A stretch of 64,000 nucleotides of DNA from Sinomicrobium kalidii. Lineage in GTDB: Bacteria; Bacteroidota; Bacteroidia; Flavobacteriales; Flavobacteriaceae. The notes below the pieces were generated by a model that had not been told where the DNA came from, searched no databases, and worked only from the letters and a program-made list of their open reading frames with translations. Position numbers and translations under genes: made by a program. The first letter of the stretch is position 1. The number at the start of each line of letters is the position of its first letter. The stretch spans positions 5,066,501 to 5,130,500 of the forward strand of contig NZ_CP089211.1 of NCBI RefSeq assembly GCF_021183825.1, read 5' to 3'. Positions 35,794 through 45,700 of this stretch are shown here, piece after piece.

Positions 35794-38700
35794 TTAGCCT
35801 TGATAATTCGGGTCTTTTGGGTCCCACCACATAGGGTGACTGTCAGGGTTATTGGGAGGCCCCGGAGTTTGATAGTTTTCCGTACCTGCACCCGAAGCTT
35901 TTGACTTGTATTTGTCTTCTGGCCCGTGATAGTTTGCCACATTCTGATTCCACTGAAAATTCTGGTCTTTGGTTTGGGTATGCCCCGGTTGATTAGGACC
36001 GCTACCTCCACCGCTGTTCCAGTGTACCGAGGCGCCTATACTGCCATGCCCCAAAATCACCTGATCCCATTTGAGCCCGCTTATGTTATTTAAAGAATCT
36101 TTAAATCTTGCCCTTGTCATTAAATAATTCAAATCCGTTTCCTTTCCGGCTTTGTAACCGTATCTCGACTCACGCATCAAACCTTTGACCAATATCTGTA
36201 TACCTTTTGAGCTGGCTTTATTCGGATTTCTATACCCATATTTGTTCCTGTTGGTTACAGGTTTTGCTTCTCTTGCACTTAATAAAGAGGCGTCAAAGCT
36301 AACGTCTTTATTACTGTCCTTAGCCCCGGCTTTTTCAGATTCGGATACAAATAATAATCCTAATGATTTCATTTTTGCAATTCTACTATCGATCGTCCTG
36401 GATTTAATATCATAATTTGCTTCAATATAGCTTTTTAAAGTGATCATTTTAAATGTTTTTCCCTTAAATGCCGGTGCCGATTTAATTTTTGCAACCTCTG
36501 CTATGATTTCGGCATCATCAGGCCCCAGTTTATTTCCTCCGGCTTTCTTATTTGATTTCTTTTTCCCCTTTGGATTTACCTGTCCTTCTATGGCCCAGAA
36601 TTCACCATCTTTAACAGCAATGAGGGATTTAAAACCATACCTTGTTTTTATACCCGTGAGAATAGGGTTGATCAACTTAATACCAACTGATGAACCACTT
36701 AATTTATTAACGGCTCCAACAGCTTTGGAAAGTCCTACCTCCAATCTGTCCTTCGGATCTTTCGGTACACCAGTTTGTGCGGCTTTCTTCAAAAACGCTT
36801 TCCCTTTATTTACGATCCATCCCACCACCTTGTCCATAGCTTTGTCTACGGGTTCCCTGATCTTTTTAATGATCTTGATAATAGCCTCCGATATTTTACC
36901 GAGTCCCGCAAATTTGGCCAGGAAGTTAATGGCCAGGGTGAGCATACCGGCCAGGGTCTTTTCTACCTTGTTGGCGGCCTGAGTAATAACACCATTGGCG
37001 ATGGCTGCTATGGAATCTATAACGGCAGCACCTACCCGGGCTATTTGCTTGATCTTTTCTATTAAAAAGGTAATGGTGTCGTAAATGGCAAGAATGGCCT
37101 GTATGATTGCTCCCGCCGGGTTAAGGCTCATGACGAGCTTGGCAATGGCCTTTTTCACCACCTGCACAATAACAAACTGACTGATTTCCTGAATAACCAT
37201 TTCTTTCAGGTTGCTCAGGTGTTCCATGATCTTTTCCCAGGCGGCGGCAGGGCCTTCGGTAACGAGTATCTGTATGAGTTCAAATCCTGTTTCTAAGGCT
37301 TTTACAGCAGGTTCTCCGAGGTGTTTTACCAGTTTAATGCGCAGGTTCTCCCAGGTAAGCCCGAGTACCGAGGCTACAAACTTGATGATCTCCTTAAAGT
37401 CAAAGCTCTGGGGGACATATATCCCGGCACCGGCAAGGGAACCCAATAACCAGTCCAGAAGGCTTTTTTTGAGATAGTGCCCTATCTTGGCCGCAAACTG
37501 TTGGAATCCCTGTTTTGCAGCTTTTATCAGGTTGCCAACAAAGGCTATGGGGTTTTGGAGTATGGTGGCAAAAGCACCTTTTGCTTTTTTAATATAGGGC
37601 ATTACACCGGGTGCCACTACACTGAAGAGTATTTCCAATAAATCCAGGACGGTCCCGGCAGCCCAGCTTATAAACCTGCCGGCAATGTTCACAAAAGACT
37701 TGCCTATTTTTATAAAGGCGTTGGGGAGTATGATAAAATCATCCCAGGTCAGGGATTTCAGGGTATTTATAATAGTGGCCGGAATGGTGACCACAAAGGC
37801 CATCAATCCGGAGAGCGCGCCCTGGAACCAGGCCCATGCGCGGGCTACTGCATTTCCTTTTTTGATGTTTTCCCATATTTCTTCCTGGCCTATCAGGGTC
37901 ATAAAACCGCCGATCACGTTTTCTGGAGTAGGGGGATAGGGCTCTTTAGTTATAGGGTCTTCCCCCAGAATCGCTTTTAGCAAAGGGTAACCTCTTGTGC
38001 CTTCTGCCAGGGCTGCGAGGGGCCGCAAAACTGCTTCCCTGACCATGTCTATGATGGCCGAAAGTACCGATTTACCGAGATTGATAAGTTTGGTTATCGG
38101 AGAGGTAAATATTCGTTTTGCCCTTCGCCATACATCACCCAGGTCAAAAATATCCGACCAGCCCAGGGAATCGAGAAATTCGTCTATGGCATCTTTTATG
38201 GACCTGCCCGAGATATTCAGGGTATCCAGCTGCTCTTTCATAAAGCCGGCGGCTTTCTCAAACACGTTGTATTTATCCAATACCCTTGTAATAAGATTTC
38301 CGCCGGGAAGAAATTCCACAATAGCACGCATTATGTTGGCGGCGCTTCTGTCTACATTGCTCATGTTAATGGGATTAATACCCAAAACGATAGTGAACAT
38401 CCTGAAGCCCGGAATAAGGTAGGCTTTGTCTGCAAAATAGTCGAGGGCATCACTTACGCCAAGCCGTTGAACTTTTGGATTAGGCTGTTTTTCTTTGATG
38501 TCAGGTTTGCGTTGTACGGCATGACCCTGTTGTACTACATGAGTGAGTTCGTGCGCAATAAGGTGTTTTCCGCTATCGGTACCTGGCTGGTATTGGCCTT
38601 TCCCGAAGAAGACGTGGTTTTTGTGGGTAAAGGCTTTGGCACTGAGCTGACTGTTGAGGCTTGCCGCCTCCTGATCGTCATGGATCTTTACTTTTGAAAA

Positions 38701-39300
38701 GTCCGTTTGAAACCGGGGCTCCATATAGCCCTTTACGTCCTTATTCATCGGTTTACCACCGGCATTGGCCCTCTGGATACGGCTTTCTATGGTACTGGAA
38801 ATGTCGGGCACCCCTTTTTCCTTGCGTTGTAGCAGCGCACTTTTTTCTTGTACCGGAACTGTTTCTTCTTGTTCTTCTTCGTTTTCCTTATCTTCTTCCT
38901 TTCGCCGTACCTGGTCTTCCTTGGGCCTGCTGAAAAAAGAACCGATCTCCCTTTGAAACTGAATAGCAGAAATTGTTGGGGACTGTTCCTTACTTTGAAT
39001 GGTTTCACCTAAATTATTTTCAGGGGCTTCTTTCTTTTGTATACTGTCGTTTTTTTCTTCTTCGTTCTGTTTTTGTACAGCCGGGGCCGGACGGAAAAAA
39101 GCGGGGTTCTCGGAAAAACCTTGCTCGGGGACTGTTTTTTGTTTGATGACCTGGTCTGCTATCTGGTCGGCCTCTGCTTCATATTTGTCGTTGGGTTTGC
39201 CTACGGAAAGCTTTGCTTGTATACCAAAAAAATCCGCCCCGCCTTTATTGTGGTTTGAGGCCGTAGTGTTAGCGCCGGATTTTTTGGCAAAGGCTTGCAT
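35794..39300 (-). CDS. eCIS effector 2: DUF4157 core plus C-terminal His-rich nuclease-like toxin domain
   Basis: A 1168-residue protein. The N-terminus has the recurring FFGIQAKLSVGKPNDKYEAEA segment and a charged region with QRK motifs. The eCIS core (DUF4157, about 190-262) includes FQTDFSKVKIHDD, AFTHKNHVFFG and HELTH at 250-254. A long amphipathic, Val/Ile/Ala-rich helical stretch follows (about 280-860), then a basic linker. The last 150 residues carry conserved-looking histidines H1085 (VILGHGSIG), H1107 (PGHTQTK) and H1125 (NYHGPED), with ASVHWN between; this resembles an HNH/His-Me-type nuclease toxin. It is delivered by the particle (inference). The next gene, 10 bp on, encodes a SUFU-SUKH immunity-like protein. 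Confidence 0.72.
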   Translation of the reverse strand: MQAFAKKSGANTTASNHNKGGADFFGIQAKLSVGKPNDKYEAEADQIADQVIKQKTVPEQGFSENPAFFRPAPAVQKQNEEEKNDSIQKKEAPENNLGETIQSKEQSPTISAIQFQREIGSFFSRPKEDQVRRKEEDKENEEEQEETVPVQEKSALLQRKEKGVPDISSTIESRIQRANAGGKPMNKDVKGYMEPRFQTDFSKVKIHDDQEAASLNSQLSAKAFTHKNHVFFGKGQYQPGTDSGKHLIAHELTHVVQQGHAVQRKPDIKEKQPNPKVQRLGVSDALDYFADKAYLIPGFRMFTIVLGINPINMSNVDRSAANIMRAIVEFLPGGNLITRVLDKYNVFEKAAGFMKEQLDTLNISGRSIKDAIDEFLDSLGWSDIFDLGDVWRRAKRIFTSPITKLINLGKSVLSAIIDMVREAVLRPLAALAEGTRGYPLLKAILGEDPITKEPYPPTPENVIGGFMTLIGQEEIWENIKKGNAVARAWAWFQGALSGLMAFVVTIPATIINTLKSLTWDDFIILPNAFIKIGKSFVNIAGRFISWAAGTVLDLLEILFSVVAPGVMPYIKKAKGAFATILQNPIAFVGNLIKAAKQGFQQFAAKIGHYLKKSLLDWLLGSLAGAGIYVPQSFDFKEIIKFVASVLGLTWENLRIKLVKHLGEPAVKALETGFELIQILVTEGPAAAWEKIMEHLSNLKEMVIQEISQFVIVQVVKKAIAKLVMSLNPAGAIIQAILAIYDTITFLIEKIKQIARVGAAVIDSIAAIANGVITQAANKVEKTLAGMLTLAINFLAKFAGLGKISEAIIKIIKKIREPVDKAMDKVVGWIVNKGKAFLKKAAQTGVPKDPKDRLEVGLSKAVGAVNKLSGSSVGIKLINPILTGIKTRYGFKSLIAVKDGEFWAIEGQVNPKGKKKSNKKAGGNKLGPDDAEIIAEVAKIKSAPAFKGKTFKMITLKSYIEANYDIKSRTIDSRIAKMKSLGLLFVSESEKAGAKDSNKDVSFDASLLSAREAKPVTNRNKYGYRNPNKASSKGIQILVKGLMRESRYGYKAGKETDLNYLMTRARFKDSLNNISGLKWDQVILGHGSIGASVHWNSGGGSGPNQPGHTQTKDQNFQWNQNVANYHGPEDKYKSKASGAGTENYQTPGPPNNPDSHPMWWDPKDPNYQG

Positions 39301-39320
39301 TTTTTAATCTGAAAAGTTGT

Positions 39321-41207
39321 TTATCGGGTTTTTGGTGCTGCTTCTGCTTTGGCAGGTTTGAGCTTCTTTTTGACCAGTTTCATGAATTTTTCTTTATGGG
39401 CAGGCCAATATTCCGTGTCCCAGTATTCGTTAATGACTTTAGCCACTTCCCAGGGATAAACGGGTGCCGCTTCGGCAAGATGTATACCGTTATAGTCCTT
39501 TTCGCCCATGGCCTTGGCGTAGGCCGAATAAAAATAATCCCTGAGGTTCTCAAAAAACCAGTCGGGGTAATTGTCAGTGACCACATCGGTTTCATAGCCT
39601 TCGCTTTCGAGGTGTTGTATGACTTCTTCCTTTATGAGGTATACTTCATAAGGTGTAAATACATGCTCACTGACATAAGAAACTCCCGGGGCATTTTTGG
39701 CGTTACTACTAAAATACCGCAATGCAAAATTCCTGGAAGTATGCCCTACAGTTGTGTGTCCCCATACCTTGGCATTTTTGACATCGTTTTCGTGGAGTAT
39801 ATCACTGAATTTACCGGCCAGAGCGTCTTTTCCTCCGGAATCCAGTGTGCCTTTTTTCCAGTTTTCTTTCTCTGAGGTACCCCGGGCTACACTACAGGCA
39901 TAAAGAATTACGTTAATATCATTAGACAGGTACGGGGCAATTTTTTTAACCAGGGCCTTGGCATTTGATCCCGTGATTCCTGCATTTCCTATACCGCACC
40001 AATCTGTGGTGCCATGTGCAAAAATGGCCAGGTTCTTTAGTTTCGGGACTGTATCGTCACCGCATTCATCCTTGAGCTTGTCATTTACATCGGCAATAGT
40101 GTCGGCCACATTATTTTTATCACTAATGGCCTGGTCCTGTTTAATATCACCTCCTTTGGAGATTCCGAGGGCATTGAAGTTTTTGGCCCAGTCCTTTGCT
40201 CTTCGTTTTGTTTCGTCTTCAAGTGCATCATAGAAGGCCATATTATATCCGCTTGCGTATTGGCAATAATCAGGTTTCAGGGTCTTGTCCGGTTTTTTTT
40301 GCAGCATTCCTGTCTGCTGAATGGTATGTGTCAGCTCATGGGCCAGTAAATGCTTGCCCTCTTTTGAGTTGGGGTTGTATTTTCCTTCATTAAAATAAAT
40401 GTTGTTGCCGTGGGTAAATGCCTGAGCACCTAATTTCTTGCTCATTTGTTCGGCCTTGCTACCGGTATGGATGTTTACATTGCTGAAATCAGCACCGAAA
40501 CCGGCTTCCATCTCCTGTTTGGTTCGGGCATCCATCTTATTTCCGGTTCCTTTGGCATTGGAAAGTTTTCCTTCCAGGTTATTTTTACCGGGATTTCCGG
40601 TTTGAGCATTGTTCGATTTGGCCTGTACTTCGTCCTCTTCTTCTTCCGCTTTAGCTTGTTTTTGTACGGGTTCTTCTTCCTCTTCCTTTTTTTGCACAGG
40701 TTCCTCCTCTTCGGTATTGCCCTGTTTTTGCACCTCTTCTTCCTCCTGCATTTGTACGGGTTCTTCTTCCATCTTATCCGGTTTGGCCTGTATTTCTTCC
40801 TCTTCTTCTTTCTTTTGTACGGGCTCTTCCTCTTCGGTTTCCGCTTGTTTTTGTACCTTTTCTTCCTTTTCGCAATCGGCACATTTGGCCTGGACTTCTT
40901 TTTCCTCGTCCTGGTTTCCCTGTTTTTGTACCGGTTTTTCTTCTTCTTTCAGTTCCTGTTTTTGCACGGTAGATATGGTTTCTGCCAAGGGTTTTTGTTG
41001 CAATTCTTCTTCGCCTTTTCCCTTTTTCCGGATTCCGGGCTGGGTTGCAGTTTTATTCACCACCTTATCGGCTACGTGGTCGGCTTCTTTTTCATATTTG
41101 TCACCGGGTTGGCCTATATTCAGTTTGGCCTGTACACCAAAGAATCCCCGGTTATTTTCATTCCGGAAAGCCATAGATGTGCCTTTTCTTTTTTTAAATT
41201 CTCTCAT
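39321..41207 (-). CDS. eCIS effector 1: DUF4157 core plus caspase-like (clan CD) cysteine peptidase domain
   Basis: A 628-residue protein. The N-terminus has the FFGVQAKLNIGQPGDKYEKEA segment shared with effector 2. Residues about 60-205 are alternating VQKQ/VQAK and poly-Glu blocks with one CADCEKEE motif. The eCIS core (DUF4157, about 230-300) includes FGADFSNVNIHTG and HELTH at 290-294. The C-terminal domain has two hydrophobic strands each ending in a clan CD-type motif: LAIFAHG (H398) and VILYAC (C438), 40 residues apart as in caspases, gingipains and C80 peptidases. It is a likely toxic peptidase cargo. I start at ATG 41207; an upstream TTG overlaps the tape-measure gene. Confidence 0.72.
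   Translation of the reverse strand: MREFKKRKGTSMAFRNENNRGFFGVQAKLNIGQPGDKYEKEADHVADKVVNKTATQPGIRKKGKGEEELQQKPLAETISTVQKQELKEEEKPVQKQGNQDEEKEVQAKCADCEKEEKVQKQAETEEEEPVQKKEEEEEIQAKPDKMEEEPVQMQEEEEVQKQGNTEEEEPVQKKEEEEEPVQKQAKAEEEEDEVQAKSNNAQTGNPGKNNLEGKLSNAKGTGNKMDARTKQEMEAGFGADFSNVNIHTGSKAEQMSKKLGAQAFTHGNNIYFNEGKYNPNSKEGKHLLAHELTHTIQQTGMLQKKPDKTLKPDYCQYASGYNMAFYDALEDETKRRAKDWAKNFNALGISKGGDIKQDQAISDKNNVADTIADVNDKLKDECGDDTVPKLKNLAIFAHGTTDWCGIGNAGITGSNAKALVKKIAPYLSNDINVILYACSVARGTSEKENWKKGTLDSGGKDALAGKFSDILHENDVKNAKVWGHTTVGHTSRNFALRYFSSNAKNAPGVSYVSEHVFTPYEVYLIKEEVIQHLESEGYETDVVTDNYPDWFFENLRDYFYSAYAKAMGEKDYNGIHLAEAAPVYPWEVAKVINEYWDTEYWPAHKEKFMKLVKKKLKPAKAEAAPKTR
40615..41020 (-). repeat. Glu/Gln/Lys low-complexity coding repeats in effector 1
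   Basis: Degenerate blocks encoding EEEPVQKQ-like units recur about 11 times with a period of 8-15 residues between the N-terminal segment and the eCIS core. This is a flexible, strongly charged linker; the plus strand reads as TTC/TTTT-rich DNA and gives long false ORFs. Confidence 0.75.
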
Positions 41208-41217
41208 AACACTTTCA

Positions 41218-42759
41218 TTACCATTCCACAAAAATTAATTTCTTTATCCACAGAATTTTTATAATACTGATATTCCACGGTAGTTTATCCAGCAGTATAT
41301 CCTGTGTCCTGCGTTCTACAATTATTCTCGGGTTGTCTTTTTCCAGGATGAGTTTTCCGGGGCGTTGTATAAATTCGTTTCGCACAGTTTCGGCCGAAGT
41401 ATTTTTCAGGGCTCCCCATTGCGTTGTCAAAGAGGACAACAATTCTTCCGATTTTTTCTTATGTGCTTCAGAAAGGGGGATTTCCCTCGTTATGGGGTGA
41501 TGTACAGCAATAGTACACAAAAATTTTTCCAGTAACATTGTGTTTTCTGTGTCCGTTTCCCTTCCGGTAGCGGCATAGTGCAGCAGATGGGTGGCAAGTT
41601 CCCCGTCAATAAACATATTATCGGGAGTAATCACTCCACAGTCCAGAAAAAACGGTTTTAAAAAGGGATGCAGGAGTATGAGTCCGGCATTTTCCACAAA
41701 TATTTCCTTTTCGGTGTCTGAGGAGAACATGGTCAGTTCGTTGTCAGGATCATTTTTTTCTCCGGACACTACTGCCATGGCATTGTCTTTTTTCTTTTCC
41801 GTCTCTTTGTCAGCAGGTTCGATTTTATGTACAGCATTCCGGATAGCGGGAAAAATGTTTAAAATCCCCTTTAAAACTCCTGCTGATTCTTTCGTTTCTT
41901 TTGCTGCGGAAAGAAAACGGCCTAATCGTATCAGGTCCTGCTTCAGGCCTGTTTTGTCCCTGGCCTGTACGATGGCAGCCATAAGGTTCCAGAACTGTTC
42001 TTTTTGGTGGGGTGAAGAAATCTCCACGGCTTTTTCCATGTAATTAAGGAAAGCTTCCGATATTTTTTCTGCCGTACTTGTCAATACGGTATTGGGGCCG
42101 TTTTCTGAAGGTAAAGGGGTATTACTTTCTTCTGACAGGGCAGCGATCACGGAACGGAGCAAAGTGTGGGTTCTACAATATGTTTTAAAGAGCAATAGTA
42201 ACACAGGGCCGGGAAACTGCCTGATGAGTCTTTTTATCGCGATCTTGTCTTTCAGGATGGCGTCAAAGTCCCTTTTAAAACTTTTTTGGACAAGGACAGG
42301 TCGGATGTTTTCGGGCTGTGACAGGGTGTTGATCTCATCTGCAGATGCCCACCAGGGTGTCTGCCCTGTTTTTACGAAATGGAAAAACGTATTGTAACGC
42401 CGTCTTTCGGGCGATACTTCCCGGATTTTTCCATAATCCTGCCTGTTTTCGGAGGCCACTGATAGTTTTTCCGTTTCCTTTTTGAGTCGATTTTGCAGAA
42501 GTTCTTTCAGGTGATTGAAATTTCCGTCCAGGTCTTTTTCCCGTAGGTTCAGGTCAATGTGTAATTTGTTGACCTGCATAATCCCGGTTCCTGTTTTGTT
42601 TTTAGGCTGAATCTTGTCAAAGTACTTTTCCAGCAACGGGAAAACCTCGTTCTTTACGAACGTGTCCAGGTTATCCCTGAGATAATATGCCGTTTTTAAT
42701 GAAGCGGTATTTATCTCAAGGGATACCTTTTGAACGCTATGTTTTTGGTCTGAACTCAT
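41218..42759 (-). CDS. Contractile injection system tape-measure protein (CIS_TMP, Afp14-like)
   Basis: A 513-residue protein that sets tube length in eCIS. The N-terminus matches the CIS_TMP pattern: VQKVSLEINTASLKTAYYLR, NEVFPLLEKYFD, INKLHIDL-type strand (VNKLHIDLNL). The central part is helical and variable; the C-terminal 150 residues hold the conserved AGLILLHPFLKPFFLDCG and HPITREIPLSEAHKKKSEELL blocks. Its start codon shares one base with the stop of the PKD protein gene (TAATG), so translation is coupled. It is short compared with Afp14-type proteins, suggesting a short particle (inference). Confidence 0.88.
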   Translation of the reverse strand: MSSDQKHSVQKVSLEINTASLKTAYYLRDNLDTFVKNEVFPLLEKYFDKIQPKNKTGTGIMQVNKLHIDLNLREKDLDGNFNHLKELLQNRLKKETEKLSVASENRQDYGKIREVSPERRRYNTFFHFVKTGQTPWWASADEINTLSQPENIRPVLVQKSFKRDFDAILKDKIAIKRLIRQFPGPVLLLLFKTYCRTHTLLRSVIAALSEESNTPLPSENGPNTVLTSTAEKISEAFLNYMEKAVEISSPHQKEQFWNLMAAIVQARDKTGLKQDLIRLGRFLSAAKETKESAGVLKGILNIFPAIRNAVHKIEPADKETEKKKDNAMAVVSGEKNDPDNELTMFSSDTEKEIFVENAGLILLHPFLKPFFLDCGVITPDNMFIDGELATHLLHYAATGRETDTENTMLLEKFLCTIAVHHPITREIPLSEAHKKKSEELLSSLTTQWGALKNTSAETVRNEFIQRPGKLILEKDNPRIIVERRTQDILLDKLPWNISIIKILWIKKLIFVEW

Positions 42760-45700
42760 TATAAGATCGCATCTAACTGGTCATGGATGATTTTTTTGAT
42801 ATACGCGGCTTCCATATCGAACACGTATTTCTGTAAAAACGCTTTCAGTTCATTCTCACTGTCAAAGAAAATCCTTCGTTTAAAAAGTGTTTGTAGTATT
42901 TCGGTGACCTGTGCCAGCAGGGATGCTATAAGTTCCTTGTCTTTTTCCAGGGTCGGCACCGGCTGGCAGTGGAGTATGTGGTACAACAGTTCTATCTGCA
43001 TTATGAATACTACTGCAATTTGCTTAAAGGAGTCAGGGTCTTCTTCAAAGAGTTGTAGCAATGTTCCGGCGGTTTCCCGGAGCAGGCCTACAAACATTTT
43101 TTCCAGTTGATTGTTCCGGGCGCCATTCAGGAATTCCGTATCTTCCAGTACTTTGTTATACAACGCCGCGGTGGGTTTGACAATGGCTTCCCGGAGCCTT
43201 GGGTCTATATCCGGGAACTGTTCCATACGCTGGAGATTTTGACGTATAAGACTTTCCGTTTCTTCTATACAGGCTTCATTGGTGATTTCCTCAAAGGTGA
43301 TGGTGTGTTCCACGGTATCCGGGCAAGCGCCGTTAGCAGGGGTTACGGTAAGGGAAACCGTTACGGTGTTCTCTTCGTTTACCGGGAGCTGGTAGGTATG
43401 TGTCGGGTTCCTGTCTTCCGAAGTGGTTCCGTCACCAAAATCCCAGAGGAAGTTTGCATCCTTCAGACCGCTTCCGGCAGGGGTAAAGGTAATTTGCGAC
43501 GCTTCGGCAGACACGGGGTTTTCGGGTACTTCGAAATCAAATACCGGGGTTTTGTAAACAGTAAGACTTACATCGGTAAGCTGGTCGTTTACGGTGAAGT
43601 GTATTTCGGTACCGAGGGCGGTATCGGGGAAGCTGTCCCCGTCTATGGTAAGTTCTTTGCCTTCTATGGTCAATCCTTCTATTTCTTCATCGGCTTTTAT
43701 GATACCGTCTTCGGGCGAAACCTCAAAAAGCAGGGGGCTTTCGTCGGTACCGATGCAATAGGTCGCTTTTTCGAGACGGAGGAAGACTACGGGCTTGGGC
43801 ACGATAAAGTTTATTGGTGAACAATCGGAACAGCACAGGTAGGGCAGGGAAAAATCGGCGATTACCGTTCCCTCCGGGATGCTTACCACTGGTGTTTTTC
43901 CGAGGAACTTACCTGAATCTATCCCCGGAATCTCTAAAAGTTCGCTTCCCGGATTTATTTCAGGTATGCTTTCCGCAAAAATATCCATACGTCCGCCTAA
44001 GTTGGGGGCTATGGCACGGAGGTCATTTGTATTCGTGATCTTGCTCCTTTTAGATAGGTATACCAGAACAAAGGTGCCGCCTTTCCGGACGCCGGCATGG
44101 TGTTCCAGTCCCGGGTGTTTTTCGGCAAATCCGGATAATTGTAATTGCAGCAGTATTTTTTCTTTTCTGGCCTCGATCTCCTCCAGGAGGAGTTTCAGTT
44201 TTTTCCCCGAGCAGCATATGGAGGCCAACTGGGTGATGAGCAGCCCGTAAAATGCCCTGATATTCTGGGGGAGTTCTACGTTCTGGTATATGCTTTGTAA
44301 TTGTTTTACCCGGGCACAGAGTTGTTCCAAAGTGAGGTTGTATGAGGCGATCACCTTGTCATCCACACTCTTGAGGACTTCGGGCATTTTTTGGGATAAC
44401 ACGTGACTATAGGCCAGTACTTTTATGGAATCGTCTATGAGAAACGATTTTACCTGGTTGTCTCCCCATATTTCATCATCCAGGGTATTGTCGGCAATGA
44501 TCCCGGCATCGGCAATGATATCGTTTACCGATCCGCCCTTGTTCTGGTCTATGGCCTGTTTTACAATATTTCCCAGGGCATCTTCCCGAACGATGAGGTG
44601 ATCTTCCACCACAGCACTTTTTGCAGTGGTTTTATAACTAAGGGGTTTTTCGACAGTTCTTGCACTTTCTACTGCTATCATTGGCTGGAAGCTTGCTTCT
44701 GTTGCCACTGCCAGGCTGTCTGTGACGTGTGTGCCGGGCTGTGTAATGCTGAACCCGGAAAAGAAAGATGAAACTTTGGCCAGGATGCATTCCTGTTCAG
44801 CGGTCCAGGCCCGCAGGAGTACCTGCAGGTCTTCGAACTCGCATTCGTAGTCGTCCGGATCAATGTCCTGTTCGGTCAGCCCGATGGATAGAGCCTTTAC
44901 GTCAAGAGCAAGACTGTTAGTGATTTTAATTTTTTCAATTTCTTCCAGAGCTTCTGCATAGTGTTTGCCCTGATGGCCTTCTATGCGGTAAAAATCGTGG
45001 GTGTCCGGACCGTATTGCAGGGGCTGCTGTACCTGGGGGATATTTTCCAGTGTACCGGTATGGTAACTCAGGTTGTTTTTTTGTTTATAGATTGAAGTTT
45101 TATAATAATTCCAGCTTTTTAGCAGTTCTTCGTTTACCTGGTAATAAAACGGAATGGCCTTATGCCCGAGCAGGGCATTTTCGAGGGAAGGTGTGAGTTT
45201 GATATCCCCACTTTGCAATTGAAAATTGTTTACTATATTTTTTGCCCGTTCGACCAGGCTGATGAATTTTTTCCCGTAGTCGCAATCGTTGAGAACGGGA
45301 GATTTGTAAAATTGATGCCGGTAGGATTTGTAGGCATCGGCATCTACTACTTTTCCAAGCATAAGGTGTTTGGGGAAAGCGGCTATATCCGGACAGCATT
45401 CGGAGGTAAGCCGGATAAAGAGTTCTTTTAATTCGGTATAGGTAGCTACGAGGTCTTTAAGCAGGTCATAACGGTATTGAAACATCAGGGGGATGGTGAT
45501 CTTGTTGAAAGTAAACCATTTATTTATCCGGTTTTGAATGATGGCATTATCGGTAGCCAGGTCGTAATGCAGTAAGATGGCTTTAAAACCTTCCCTGAGG
45601 TGATTTATGATATTGTTGTCAACTATGGCATTATAGTAGCTTAATTGTAAATTTTTAAAAGTGCCGGTAGCGGCTTCGTTCAGGATAACCCGTTTCAGGG

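Noticed and set aside
40446..41264. 272-codon plus-strand frame rich in Leu/Phe, resembling a membrane protein
   Set aside because: It is the complement of the Glu/Lys-rich repeats of effector 1; poly-Glu codons read as Leu/Phe/Ser in antisense.
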